From NCBI RefSeq assembly GCF_003028855.1, contig NZ_CP028324.1:744001-808000 (forward strand): DNA of 64,000 nt, written 5' to 3'. The stretch comes from Pseudoduganella armeniaca. GTDB taxonomy: Bacteria; Pseudomonadota; Gammaproteobacteria; Burkholderiales; Burkholderiaceae_D. Of the stretch, positions 26,540 to 36,611 are shown one piece after another. How positions within the stretch are numbered: the first letter of the stretch is position 1; the number at the start of each line of letters is the position of its first letter. The notes under the pieces were generated by a model that saw only the letters and a list, made by a program, of their open reading frames with translations, had not been told where the DNA came from and made no database searches. The translations under genes and the position numbers were made by a program.

Positions 26540-27856
26540 TCAGAGCGCCGGCGCCGGCAGGGCGGCCTGGTTGCGGCTGCACGCCCGCGCATACTGGGCC
26601 AGCACGCGGCCGATCTTGTGCTGCACCAGCGCCTGCGCACGGGTGCTCAATTGGCCCTGCAATACGTCCAGGTACTGATCGGACAGGTGCTGGGACAACA
26701 GCGGCAACGGAATCTCGCGCGCATCCAGGTTGGCGAACAGGCGCTGCACGGCGGCGGCCACTTCCGGCTCGCCCCAGTAGTAGCGGCACCGGTCGCTCAG
26801 GCCATAGCGGCGCAGCACGCGCTGCTCGTCGCTGCTGCCGGCGTAGTGGGCGCGCCAGTGCTGCGGCTTGGCCAGCATAACGTCTTCCAGTATCTGCATC
26901 AGGCGCGAGCGCTGCTCGGGCGGCACCAGCTCGTCCTCGATCTGGCACAGTGCCAGCAGGCCCTCGCGCAGCGCGAACGTGGCAGCCGGCCCTACCTTCA
27001 GGATGGCGAAGTGGTCGCGCACCATCGCGTGCAGGCTGGCTTCGCGCTGGTAGTCGGTGGAATGCGCTTCGAACACCAGGCCCGGATGGCCCGCCACCCA
27101 TTCCGACAGCGCCGCCGCCTGGGCCGGGTCGTAATGCTGGATATGGCTGGCGTCGAAATCCACGCCCGGCTGCACCACCAGCGCGATCACGCGGCGCCAC
27201 GCCTCGCGCAGGCCGGCGGCCGCGAAGGCCTGGCGGTGCACTTCCAGCGTGCGCGCGGCCGCGGCGGGCGCCGTCGGCGCGCCGGCATCGGCCAGTGCCG
27301 CCTCGCCGCCGGGTACGGGCACTTCCGTGCCGATCACGTACACGGGCGCGGGCAGGCCGGCAGCGGCGGCAGCCGCTTCGGCGACTTCGCACAGCCGCGC
27401 GGAGCGCAGGGCCACCGTCTCGTCGCTCAGGCGCTCCGGATCGTCGGCGCAGCGCATGCTGCAGTCCAGGTGGATCTTGTGAAAGCCCGCGCCGGCATAC
27501 GCGGCGACCAGGTCTTCCGCATGGGCCATCGCCGTTGCCGCGTCCTGGCGCTGCCACGCGTTCGGGCCGAGATGGTCGCCGCCCAGGATGAGCCGCTCGG
27601 CCGGGAAGGCCTGTTCGCGCGCCAATTGCAGGAGGTGGTCGCGGAACTGCGCCGGTGTCATGCCGGTATAGCCGCCAAACTGGTCGACCTGGTTCGACGT
27701 GGCTTCCACCAGCAGCGGCGTGTCATAGGCCAGCGCCACGCGCATGGCGGCGCGCAGCACCAGCGGGTGGCTGCAGCAGACGCTGTACAGGCCGACGGCC
27801 GCGCCGCGGCGGTGCTGCTGCACGATGCGCTGGACGGGGGAAGAGGTCTGGTTCAT
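26540..27856 (-). CDS. kbaZ: KbaZ/GatZ-type tagatose-1,6-bisphosphate aldolase subunit (AgaZ)
   Basis: A 438-residue protein of the KbaZ/GatZ family, with VGLYSVCCSHPLVLRAAM and VEATSNQVDQFGGYTGMTP near the start, ILGGDHLGPNAWQ around residue 91, HLDCSMRC and a C-terminal YWGEPEVAAAVQRL. In E. coli KbaZ is the non-catalytic partner needed for stability of the KbaY aldolase; in some proteobacterial Aga pathways the same family was proposed to be tagatose-6-phosphate kinase. No KbaY/AgaY or other kinase is present in this window, which leaves the last steps open. Start at ATG 27856 overlaps the kinase stop (ATGA). Downstream gap to agaR is 34 bp. Confidence 0.9.
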   Translation of the reverse strand: MNQTSSPVQRIVQQHRRGAAVGLYSVCCSHPLVLRAAMRVALAYDTPLLVEATSNQVDQFGGYTGMTPAQFRDHLLQLAREQAFPAERLILGGDHLGPNAWQRQDAATAMAHAEDLVAAYAGAGFHKIHLDCSMRCADDPERLSDETVALRSARLCEVAEAAAAAAGLPAPVYVIGTEVPVPGGEAALADAGAPTAPAAAARTLEVHRQAFAAAGLREAWRRVIALVVQPGVDFDASHIQHYDPAQAAALSEWVAGHPGLVFEAHSTDYQREASLHAMVRDHFAILKVGPAATFALREGLLALCQIEDELVPPEQRSRLMQILEDVMLAKPQHWRAHYAGSSDEQRVLRRYGLSDRCRYYWGEPEVAAAVQRLFANLDAREIPLPLLSQHLSDQYLDVLQGQLSTRAQALVQHKIGRVLAQYARACSRNQAALPAPAL

Positions 27857-28803
27857 GGCTGTGATCCGAGGGTTGCAGTGGATTGACGGGCCAGCAGCGC
27901 GGCGCCGCGCGCGCCGCCGGCGGCGCCGAAGCGCGGTGGCAGGATCGGCGGCACGCGTACGCCACGGAACAGGTGGCGCTGCACGGCGGCCGGCAGCTGC
28001 TGGTACAGGTGGGCGAGGTTGGACAGGCCGCCGCCCAGCACGATGGCATGCGGATCGCAAGCCAGCACGAGGCCGGCCAGCGCATGGCCCAGCAGGTCCA
28101 GGTGGACGGCCAGGGCCCGGGTCGCGGCCGCGTCGCCGGTCGCGGCACGGGCCACGATGGCCAACGGCTCGGCACCGCTGCCACCGTAGTGCGCATGCAG
28201 GCGGCTCATGCCGGGCCCGGAGACGTAGCGCTCCAGGCAGCCCTGCTTGCCGCACGGGCAATCCAGCAGCGGCAGCCCATGGCGCGCCAGCAGCGGCGCA
28301 GGAATGGTCCAGTGGCCCCACTCGCCGGCAATGCCGTTCAAGCCGCGCTGCAGGCGTCCCTCGGCGCAATAGCCGCCGCCCGCACCGGTGCCGACGATGG
28401 CGCCGAACATCGTGGGCATGCCGGCGGCCGCGCCACCTTGCGCTTCCGACAGCGCGAAGCACTGGCAGTCGTTGCCGATCGTGACCGGCCGCGCGAGCGC
28501 CTGCCGCAGCGTCGCCGCCACCTCGCGCCCGTTCAGTGCCGGCACGTTCGAGCTGACCTGGCGGCCGGTGGCCGTATCGATCACGCCGGGCAGGCCGATG
28601 CCGACTGGCGCGCGGCTGCCCAGTGCGGCGTCGCCGCGCGCCACCAGGTCGACGATGGCGGCCACGAAGGCGGCGAAGTCGACGCCGGGCGTGGTGATCC
28701 GCTCGCGGAAGACTTCGGCGAAGCCGGCATCGTACGCCACCAGTTCGATCTTGGTGCCGCCGATGTCGATGCCGTGCCAGCCATGGCGCTCAGTGCTGCT
28801 CAT
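27853..28803 (-). CDS. ROK-family N-acetyl-hexosamine kinase (AgaK/NagK-like)
   Basis: A 316-residue ROK kinase. It shows the ATP phosphate loop GIDIGGTKIEL at the start, the catalytic Asp in IGNDCQCFAL, the GTGAGGG loop, the NagK-like GEWGHWTIP and the zinc-binding CPCGKQGCLERYVSG. It should phosphorylate the C6 hydroxyl of GalNAc (or GlcNAc) with ATP after uptake, consistent with non-PTS transport. Start and stop overlap both neighbours by 4 bp (ATGA), showing tight coupling agaS-kinase-kbaZ. GalNAc specificity is inferred from the operon. Confidence 0.88.
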   Translation of the reverse strand: MSSTERHGWHGIDIGGTKIELVAYDAGFAEVFRERITTPGVDFAAFVAAIVDLVARGDAALGSRAPVGIGLPGVIDTATGRQVSSNVPALNGREVAATLRQALARPVTIGNDCQCFALSEAQGGAAAGMPTMFGAIVGTGAGGGYCAEGRLQRGLNGIAGEWGHWTIPAPLLARHGLPLLDCPCGKQGCLERYVSGPGMSRLHAHYGGSGAEPLAIVARAATGDAAATRALAVHLDLLGHALAGLVLACDPHAIVLGGGLSNLAHLYQQLPAAVQRHLFRGVRVPPILPPRFGAAGGARGAALLARQSTATLGSQP

Positions 28804-29942
28804 GGCTGGTCATGGCGGTGGATGGTCACGCCCCGGACGACGCGGTTGACGGTACCGTCGACGAAGGGATTGTCCGGCGTCAGCCCCAGCGTGGCCGACT
28901 GGTGCAGCGCATACTGCTGCGCCATCAGCAGCCACAGGGGCGCCAGCCAGGCATCCGCCCATGCTGGGGCGGCGGCGGCGAAATCGCCGTCGCGGCCGAC
29001 CGTGACGCAGCGGCCGGCCACGCCATCGCGGCGCAACTCGTCGAGCAGGTCCTGCTCGTAGCGTTGCGCCAGCGGGGCGCTGCCGCGGAACAGCACCACC
29101 AGCGTGTCCGCGTTCAGGGCCGACTTGGGGCCATGGCGGAAACCCAGCGGCGTTTCGGCCAGGGCCAGCACGCGGCCGCCCGTCAGCTCCAGGATCTTCA
29201 GCGCCGCTTCCCTCGCCAGCGCTTCCAGCGGACCGCTGCCCAGGTACACCACGCGCTGAACTGGTCGCGCCGCCAGGGCAGCAACGGGGGCGGCCCAGTC
29301 CCGTAAGGCCTGTTCGGCCAGCGCGGCCAGTTGCGGCAGCCGCTCCGCATAACGCTCCTTGCCCAGCACGGCCAATGCCGCCAGCAGCATGCAGGTGAAG
29401 CTGCTGGTCATGGCGAAGCCGCGGTCGCAGCTGGCCGGCGGCATCAGGAGGTTCAGCACGCGACCGCCAGGATGGTCGGGATGCTGCCTGGCCAGCGCAC
29501 CTTCGGCATTGCACGTGATGTTCAGGAAGCGCGCGTCACGCACGATGTCGCGCACCAGCTCCACGGCGGCCAGGCTTTCCGGGCTGTTGCCGCTGCGGGC
29601 AAACGACACCAGCAAGGTCGGCACGTCGTGGCGCAGGTACAGCTCCGGGTGGGTCAGCAGGCTGGTGGTCGCTACCGCACGCACCTGGGCAGGCCAGCAG
29701 CGCTCCAGTTCATCGGCCACGATGGCGCCCACGTAGGCCGAACTGCCGGCACCGGTCAGGATCACACGCTGGGCCGGATTGTTCAGGCGTTCGCCGAGGA
29801 AGGCCGCGATCGCCGGTTGTGTGGCGCACAGGTCATCGCACAGGGCGCGCCAGACCGCAGGCTGGTGGGCGATCTCTTCGGCCGTCGCCAGGCCGTCGAT
29901 GTCGCGCCAGGCTTGGGGGTCGCGGTTCAGGAGGTCGGTCAT
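28800..29942 (-). CDS. agaS: Galactosamine-6-phosphate deaminase/isomerase (AgaS)
   Basis: A 380-residue double SIS-domain protein related to the isomerase half of GlmS. It has the first SIS site ILTGAGSSAYVG and SFARSGNSPESLA, the strand ITCNAEGAL, a second SIS site VYLGSGPLEALAREAALKILELTGG and the HGPKSALN motif typical of AgaS. AgaS converts galactosamine-6-phosphate to tagatose-6-phosphate plus ammonia. First gene of the minus-strand operon, reading away from the CTTTC-rich promoter region. Confidence 0.92.
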   Translation of the reverse strand: MTDLLNRDPQAWRDIDGLATAEEIAHQPAVWRALCDDLCATQPAIAAFLGERLNNPAQRVILTGAGSSAYVGAIVADELERCWPAQVRAVATTSLLTHPELYLRHDVPTLLVSFARSGNSPESLAAVELVRDIVRDARFLNITCNAEGALARQHPDHPGGRVLNLLMPPASCDRGFAMTSSFTCMLLAALAVLGKERYAERLPQLAALAEQALRDWAAPVAALAARPVQRVVYLGSGPLEALAREAALKILELTGGRVLALAETPLGFRHGPKSALNADTLVVLFRGSAPLAQRYEQDLLDELRRDGVAGRCVTVGRDGDFAAAAPAWADAWLAPLWLLMAQQYALHQSATLGLTPDNPFVDGTVNRVVRGVTIHRHDQP

Positions 29943-29945
29943 CGT

Positions 29946-30021
29946 AAATAAAAGAAAGAATAAGTTTCATGTAGCGTAGTCTCGTCGTTTCGAAAAGTCA
30001 ATTAAGAAAACAAAACGAAAG
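29946..30021 (-). promoter_or_regulatory. agaS promoter with AgaR-type TTTC operators
   Basis: On the minus strand TTGACT (29996-30001), a 17-bp spacer and TACGCT (29973-29978) form a promoter about 40 bp before agaS. CTTTCGTTTTGTTTTC (30006-30021) lies just upstream of the -35 and CTTTCTTTTATTT (29946-29958) just downstream of the predicted start. The TTTCRTTTYRTTTY pattern matches the E. coli AgaR operator as I recall it. Confidence 0.6.
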
Positions 30022-30175
30022 ATAAATGACGCTTTCTTTCACATTGCCCGCTCTTTTGGCGGAGTGCGCCGGCAGATTTGTGACGGTTTTACCACGATAA
30101 GGAAAGTTTGCGGCGCAGCATTTCGTTGAATCGAAAGATAAATTGCCGTCGAAAATGAATTTGCTTTTCTTTTTG

Positions 30176-30204
30176 TTGACGCTTTCGTTTTTCGTTTCTA
30201 AAGT
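30176..30204 (+). promoter_or_regulatory. GH31/receptor operon promoter with embedded AgaR-type operator
   Basis: TTGACG (30176-30181) and TAAAGT (30199-30204) are separated by exactly 17 bp, and the entire spacer is CTTTCGTTTTTCGTTTC (30182-30198). A repressor bound there would block RNA polymerase directly. Start codon follows 36 bp after the -10. Confidence 0.65.
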
Positions 30205-30240
30205 AAGGCTGTCAAAACCGCAATGCTTTCGGATCGTTCG

Positions 30241-33200
30241 ATGAAAACACGTCTTGCAGCTGTCCTGTCCCTGGCCACCATGGCCGCCCATGCGGCGCCG
30301 GTCGGCAATCTGCGTGCCCTGACGGCCGACGGCCCGCAGGGTTGGCGCATCGTTACCGATAGCGGCGCACGGCTGCGCGTCAGCCTGCCGCGCGGGGACG
30401 TGCTGCATCTGGAAGCGGCGCCGCCGGGGCAGGACTTCACGGGGCCAGGCGACAAAGCGGCGTCCATCGTTGTCGGCCAGCCGGCGTCCGGCGTCGCGAC
30501 CACCTTGCGTGAACAACGCGACCACGTGCTGATCGAGTCCGCCACGCTGACGTTGCGCATCGACCGCAAGCCGCTGCGTTTCACGCTGTACCGCGCCGGC
30601 GCCACCGAGCCGCTGTGGCGCGAGGTCGAGCCGCTGGAGCTGGCCAAAGGCCAGAGCGTGCAGGTGCTCTCCAGCGACAAGGACGAGCGCTTCTTCGGCG
30701 GCGGCCAGCAGAACGGCCGTTTCGAATTCAAGGGACGCCAGCTGGAGGTGTCGTATTCGGGCGGCTGGGAAGAGGGCGACCGCCCCAGCCCCGCGCCATT
30801 CTTGATGAGCTCACGCGGCTGGGGCATGCTGCGCAATACCTGGGCGGACGGCAGCTACGACCTGCGCGACGCGACCCAGGCGACCTTGCAGCATGCCGAG
30901 AGCCGCTTCGATGCGTACTACTTCGTCGGCAAGGACGTGCGCGATGTGCTGGCCCGCTATACCGAGTGGACCGGCCGGCCGCCCTGCTGCCGCGCTGGGC
31001 GCTGGAATATGGCGACGCCGACTGCTACAACGACGGCGACAACGTCAAGAAGCCCGGCACGGTACCGCCAGGGTGGCGCGACGGCCCCACCGGCACCACG
31101 CCGGACGTGGTCGACAGCGTGGCGCGGCGCTACCGCGAACACGATATGCCGGGCGGCTGGATCCTGCCGAACGACGGCTATGGCTGCGGCTACACGGCAC
31201 TCCCCGAGACGGTGCAGGGCCTGGCGAAATATGGCTTCCGCACCGGCCTGTGGACCGAGAACGGCGTCGACAAGATCGCATGGGAAGTGGGCCAAGCCGG
31301 CAGCCGCGTTCAGAAGCTGGACGTGGCCTGGACCGGCAAGGGCTACCAGTTCTCGCTGGATGCCAACAAGTCCGCCTACGACGGCATCGTGCAGAACTCC
31401 GACAGCCGTCCCTTCATCTGGACCGTGATGGGCTGGGCCGGCACCCAGCGCTACGCGGTGGCGTGGACCGGTGACCAGAGCGCCAGCTGGGACTACATCC
31501 GCTGGCACGTGCCGACCTTGATCGGCTCGGGCCTGTCCGGCCAGGCGTATGCCACCGGGGACGTCGACGCCATCTTCGGCGGCAGTCCGGAAACCTACAC
31601 GCGCGACCTGCAATGGAAGGCATTTACGCCGGTGCTGATGGGGATGTCCGGCTGGGCTGCCGCGGAGCGCAAGCACCCGTGGTGGTTCGACGAGCCGTAC
31701 CGCTCGATCAACCGGCGTTACCTGAAGCTCAAGATGCGCCTCACGCCTTATATGTACGGCCTGGCGCGCGAGGCCGAGACGACCGGCGCGCCGCTGGTGC
31801 GCGGCCTGATGTGGGATTACCCGGGCGACCCCACCGCCTGGACCGAGGCCCATAAATACCAGTTCCTGCTGGGGCGCGACTTGCTGGTGGCGCCGGTGTA
31901 CCGCAGCCAGGCCGTGTCGCAGGGCTGGCGCAAGGGCATCCACCTGCCGCAAGGGCGCTGGATCGACTATTGGGACGGACGCCAGGCCACGGCCGGGGCG
32001 ACGGGACGCGACCTCGACGTGCAGGTCACGCTGGACAAGCTGCCGGTATTCGTGCGTGCCGGCGCCATCCTGCCGATGTATCCCGAGATGCTGTACGACG
32101 GCCACAAGCCGAAGGACGTGCTGACGCTCGACCTGTATCCAGAGGGCGACTCGAGCTACACCTTGTACGAGGACGACGGCAATACGCGGCAGTACCAGCA
32201 GGGCGCGTTCAGCACCCAGCAGATGCGCATGCGCGCCGACGGTACCGACCTGCGCGTCGAGATCGATGCGGTCGCCGGCAGCTACACGGACCAGCTGCCC
32301 GAGCGCGGCCATGCACTGCGCGTGCTGGTAGCGCGCCGGCCCACCGCCGTCACGGCCAATGGGGGCGCGCTGGCGGAACACCCTAGCCGCGCCGCGTATG
32401 ACGCCGCGCCCACGGGCTGGTGGTTCGATGCCACCGAACGCCAGGGCACGCTGCACATCAAAACCATCAGCCAAGACATCCGCCAGTCGCTGGCCTTCGA
32501 GATCACAGGCGCCCTTGGCGTGCGCGAGGACGACCCGTTCCCGGCCGCGCCGGTGCCGGGCCGCGCGCTGCCGGCCGATGCGATGGTCGTGATGAACCGT
32601 CCCGCCGAGGAAGCGGGCCACCCGCTCGAAAAGGCGTTCGATGCCGATCCCGCCACCTGGTTCCGCACGGTGCGCAGCCAGGCGGTGCGCAGCGGACCGC
32701 ACGAGTGGGTGATCGGCTTCACCGAGCGGCGCCTGGTCGATGGCATCGAGCTGGCGCCGCGCACCGACCAGCACTGGCGCCATGGCCAGGTGCGCGACTA
32801 CGAAATCTACGTCGCCGACAACAACGGCGATTGGGGCGCCCCCATCCAGCGTGGCCGCCTGGCCCTGCGCGAAGGCACGCAGACGATCGGTTTTCCACCC
32901 ACGGCCGGCCGCCTGCTGCGCTTCCGCGTGCTGAGCACGCAGAACCCGGATGGCGACGGCGCGGCCGCGACCGATCCGATGGTCAGCGCGGCGCAGGGCA
33001 GTACGGCGCGCGCTTACAACGCCGCGCTGCCGCAGGAAGTCGGGCCGGTCACGCTGTCCACGTTCCGCGTATTGGAGCATCGCGCAGCGGAAGCGGCCGA
33101 GCGCCAGCTGTATCTGTCCGACCTGGCGGTGCCACGCGCGGTCGGCCGCGACAAGCCCGCCGGCAAGGCGCAAGCGATGCGCATGAACGGCCTGCGTTTC

Positions 33201-33530
33201 CGCAAGGGCCTGGGCGTGGGCCCGGCCAGCCGCGTCGACGTGGCGCTGGCCGGCAACTGGACCTTGCTGCGCGCCGACCTGGGCGTGGACGACAGCTGCC
33301 GCGCCGCCGGCGGCCTGCAGTTCCAGGTGTGGAGCGGCGCGCGCCTGCTGTACGACAGCGGCTTCGTCACGGCGCCGGCCGTCGTCAAGCCGGAAATCGA
33401 CGTGCGCGGACTGACGAACCTCAGCCTGCGCACGCTGGGCGCGCGTGGTGCCCACCCGGCCCGGGTCTGCGCCAACTGGGCCAATGCGGTACTGACCGGC
33501 AGCGAGGGCGCCGCGGCCACGCTGCGCTGA
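30241..33530 (+). pseudogene. GH31-family glycosidase, probable alpha-N-acetylgalactosaminidase, with a -1 frameshift
   Basis: About 1096 residues if repaired. A signal peptide (residues 1-20) is followed by a GH31 N-terminal domain and TIM barrel. The nucleophile region reads KLDVAWTGKGY and the acid/base region VAWTGDQSASWDY, resembling the GH31 subfamily that includes alpha-GalNAc-ases rather than classic alpha-glucosidases. C-terminally there is a discoidin-like (F5/8C) module and an NPCBM-like module (last ~150 residues). The frame changes at about 30972-30983: inserting one G in the GGCCGGCCG run restores GRPALLPRWALEYGD. The residual frame is intact over 2.5 kb, so a sequencing error or very recent mutation is likely. 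Confidence 0.85.
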
Positions 33531-33544
33531 CCACGATCCCTGTT

Positions 33545-33582
33545 TCACCTCGAGTCCCCTCCTTGAGCGGGGAGGGGCCCCT
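33545..33582. other. GC-rich stem-loop between GH31 and receptor genes
   Basis: CCCCTCC faces GGAGGGG across a short TTGAGC-containing loop in the 76-bp gap. There is no T-run, so it may adjust mRNA stability between the two genes rather than terminate. Confidence 0.35.
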
Positions 33583-33606
33583 GCAACCTGCATAAAGGAG
33601 ATGCAC

Positions 33607-36576
33607 ATGAACATGACAACGATGATGGCCGCGCTGGCGGCCGCGGGGCTGGCTTCCGGGGCGTTGGCCGCCGGCCAGGAAGCGGGCAGCGAACAGGCCG
33701 CGGAGAAGCTGGTCCGGGTCGAGGTGACCGGATCGAGCCTGAAGCGCATCGATGCCGAGACGGCGTCGCCGGTGCAGGTCATCGATGCCAAGCAGATCGA
33801 GAACATGGGTGCGCGCACCCTGCTGCAGGTGCTGGACAACCTGCCGGCGGCGCGCCCGGCCCAGCAGGACTTCCGCTCCATGTTCACCGGCTCGGACGGC
33901 GGCTCGCAAGCCAACCTGCGCGGCCTCGGCGCCCAGGGCACGCTGGTGCTGCTGAACGGCCGCCGCCTGTCGTTCTACGGCGCACCATCGGGCTTCCAGA
34001 CCATGTTCGTCAATATCGACTCGATCCCGGCGGCGGCGATCGAACGGATGGAGGTGCTGACGGACGGCGCCTCGGCCGTCTATGGGTCGGATGCCGTGGC
34101 CGGCGTCATCAACGTCATCACGAAGAAGAACTACCGGGGCCTGGAGGCGCGCGCCAACGTGGACAAGTCGGCCGAGGTGTCGGCCTACGGCGAGCGCCAG
34201 GCCAGCGTGTTGTACGGCGCGGGCGACCTGGATAGCGACGGCTGGAACGTCTACGGCTCGGTCAACGTCTACCAGCGCGACCGCATCGCCCTGGCCGATA
34301 CCTACGACAAGCGGCCCGAGTACTTCTACGCCAACAACCCCAACTTCATTCCGAACTTCCGCATCGGCACCGGCAGCGAACCGGGCGTGCCGAATCCCGG
34401 CACGTTCTTCGTGTTCGACCCGGCCCGCAACAATGCCCGCGTCCAGCGCGCCGTGGCCGGCTGCCCGACGGCCATCACCGAGGCATCCGGCACGCGCTGC
34501 GTCTGGAACAACCTGCCGTATGCGCTCGACACCGGTCCCACGTCGGACCGCGCCACCGCCTACCTGGCCGGCCGCGTCAAGCTGGGCGGCGACCTGGAAG
34601 GCTTTGCCGAGGCGGCGTACACCCGCATCAAGATGCGCGGCGAGAACGGGCCGCGCAGCTTCAACAGCGGCACCACCAGCAACTGGTTCTCGCGCAATAC
34701 CGGCACCAAGCTCAATACCTTCGTCAATCCCTACCTGGGGCCGAACAACGTCTATTTGCGCGGCCGGCTCGATGCCGACATGGCGGCGAAAATGGGCGGC
34801 GCGGCGGGCCTGAACTACATCCTGCAGGACGCCGTCGGCCACTTCGGCCAGACCAACCGCGACGACAGCTATCGCGCTCTGGCGGGCCTGCGCGGCAACC
34901 TGGCCGGCGGCTGGGACTTCGAGACGGCGCTGGCGGTGGCGGGCAGCCATTCCACCCTGTACCAGACCACCAATATCAACACGCGCGGCTTCGAGAAGGC
35001 GTTCGGTCCCACCACCGTCGATCCCGTCACCGGACGCCCGTACATCGCCGACAATCCGGCCTACCGCTTCGGCGAGATCAGCGAAGCCAACGCGGCACTG
35101 CTGCGCGAAGCCTTCCCGACCTTCGATATCCAGTCCTGGACCAAGCTGATTACCTGGGACGGCAAGGTCGAAGGCACGTTGGCGAAGCTGGGCGAACGCG
35201 AGGTGCGCGCCGCCTTTGGCGCCAGCTTGATGCGCGAGAGCTTCGAGACCCCCGGCAACGCCGACGCAGCCAATGGCCTGATCACGCAGCAGGGCGGCTC
35301 CTGGTTCGACGGCCGGCGCACGATCGGCGCCCTGTTCGGCGAGGTGATCGTGCCGGTGACGGACACATTGGAACTGAACGCGGCCGCGCGGCTGGACAAG
35401 TACCCGCACTTCTCGGCCAACCTGGCGCCGAAGATCGGCGTGCAGTGGCGCGCCCGGCCTGACGTCATGGTGCGCGGCACGTATTCGGAAGGCTTCCGCG
35501 CGCCCAACCTGGCCGAATCGGGCAGCGGCGGCGTGTTCGCCCAGGTGGGCGGCATCCGCGACACGGTGCGCTGTGACGAGACCAATGCCATCGCGCGCCT
35601 GCTGCAGAAGTCCGTCAGCGCCACCGACATCGACCTGGGCAAGAACCTGCTCAATTCGAACTGCGCGACGACGGTGGGCGGGCTGACACCGCCGAATCCC
35701 GACCTGCGTCCGGAAAAAGCCAAGATCTCGACGCTGGGGCTGGTGCTGCAACCGCTGCGCAACGTCAGCGTCTCGCTCGATTACTGGTTCGTCTACCGCA
35801 AGAACGAGATCGTGCGGCAGGATTTCAACCAGCTGTTCACCCAGCTGGTCGAGCAGTACGGCCCGACCCTGGCGGGAACCGACCGCGCCATCCGCAACGC
35901 ACTGACCGATGCGGACCGCGCCAACATGGCGGCGGTGGCGACCATGTGCGCCAACCCGGCCAACGCGGCGGCTTGCGCTGGCGGCCTGCCGCGCTACTCG
36001 GTCGGCAACCTGGGTGGCCTGATCAATTCGTACACCAACCGCGGCCGCACGCTGGTCGACGGCTTCGACATCGACGCGCGCGTGCGCGTCCCGCTGGGCG
36101 AATGGGGCAAGCTCAATACCGGCGTGGCGACGACGATCCGCAAGCGCGAGACGTATAACTATGAAGACGGCGGCGACCTGTCCGGCGACTACGTCGGCTA
36201 CTACGATTCGCCGCGCGTGCGCGCCACCTTCAATGCCGACTGGTCCTGGCGCGACTTCGTCACCAGCGTCTTCGTCAATTACACGGCCGGCACCAAGTGG
36301 GCCTACGGTCCCTACGACAAGGACAACACGCCGGAGAACTGTACGGCCGCCTCGCTGCCGCTGCCGGCGCACCAGTGCGACGGCACCCCGTCGTACACCA
36401 CAGTCAACCTGGGCTTCACGTGGAAGCCGCTGCAGAACCTGGACGTGGGCCTGAACATCAAGAACGTGCTGGACAAGCGGCCCTACTACGACCCGAATGG
36501 CTGGGAAGGCTACAACCACGCGCAGAACCTGTTCGGACGCCAGTTCGCCCTTTCCGTCGGCTACAAGTTCCGCTGA
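33607..36576 (+). CDS. TonB-dependent outer-membrane receptor, probable GalNAc-glycan importer
   Basis: A 989-residue receptor with a signal peptide (about 1-22), a plug domain (about 35-170; TASPVQVIDAKQIENMG, QANLRGLGAQGTLVLLNGRR, EVLTDGASAVYGSDAVAGVINVIT) and a 22-strand barrel ending in the canonical aromatic terminus (LSVGYKFR). The plug style is that of carbohydrate or oligopeptide TonB receptors rather than siderophore receptors. ATG 33607 is chosen because AAAGGAG ends six bases before it; the ATG at 33601 abuts that site. It lies between two candidate alpha-GalNAc-ases, so it probably imports released GalNAc or glycan fragments. Confidence 0.88.
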   Translation: MNMTTMMAALAAAGLASGALAAGQEAGSEQAAEKLVRVEVTGSSLKRIDAETASPVQVIDAKQIENMGARTLLQVLDNLPAARPAQQDFRSMFTGSDGGSQANLRGLGAQGTLVLLNGRRLSFYGAPSGFQTMFVNIDSIPAAAIERMEVLTDGASAVYGSDAVAGVINVITKKNYRGLEARANVDKSAEVSAYGERQASVLYGAGDLDSDGWNVYGSVNVYQRDRIALADTYDKRPEYFYANNPNFIPNFRIGTGSEPGVPNPGTFFVFDPARNNARVQRAVAGCPTAITEASGTRCVWNNLPYALDTGPTSDRATAYLAGRVKLGGDLEGFAEAAYTRIKMRGENGPRSFNSGTTSNWFSRNTGTKLNTFVNPYLGPNNVYLRGRLDADMAAKMGGAAGLNYILQDAVGHFGQTNRDDSYRALAGLRGNLAGGWDFETALAVAGSHSTLYQTTNINTRGFEKAFGPTTVDPVTGRPYIADNPAYRFGEISEANAALLREAFPTFDIQSWTKLITWDGKVEGTLAKLGEREVRAAFGASLMRESFETPGNADAANGLITQQGGSWFDGRRTIGALFGEVIVPVTDTLELNAAARLDKYPHFSANLAPKIGVQWRARPDVMVRGTYSEGFRAPNLAESGSGGVFAQVGGIRDTVRCDETNAIARLLQKSVSATDIDLGKNLLNSNCATTVGGLTPPNPDLRPEKAKISTLGLVLQPLRNVSVSLDYWFVYRKNEIVRQDFNQLFTQLVEQYGPTLAGTDRAIRNALTDADRANMAAVATMCANPANAAACAGGLPRYSVGNLGGLINSYTNRGRTLVDGFDIDARVRVPLGEWGKLNTGVATTIRKRETYNYEDGGDLSGDYVGYYDSPRVRATFNADWSWRDFVTSVFVNYTAGTKWAYGPYDKDNTPENCTAASLPLPAHQCDGTPSYTTVNLGFTWKPLQNLDVGLNIKNVLDKRPYYDPNGWEGYNHAQNLFGRQFALSVGYKFR

Positions 36577-36611
36577 GCCGCTACAATCAACCGCTATCAA
36601 TCCGAGGCAAC

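Noticed and set aside
29943..30240. Possible small RNA or riboswitch in the AT-rich divergent gap
   Set aside because: The AT richness is accounted for by TTTC-array operators and two promoters; no stable stem-loop or terminator is visible.
30615..33530. GH31 catalytic part as an independent gene starting at 30615
   Set aside because: The start would fall inside the upstream coding frame without a ribosome site, and its first ~120 residues are out-of-frame sequence. A single-base deletion in one gene explains the data better.
30957..33941. A ~994-codon minus-strand open frame opposite GH31 and the start of the receptor gene
   Set aside because: Antisense shadow; composition is Gln/Arg/His-rich and motif-free, while the plus strand carries GH31 and NPCBM motifs.
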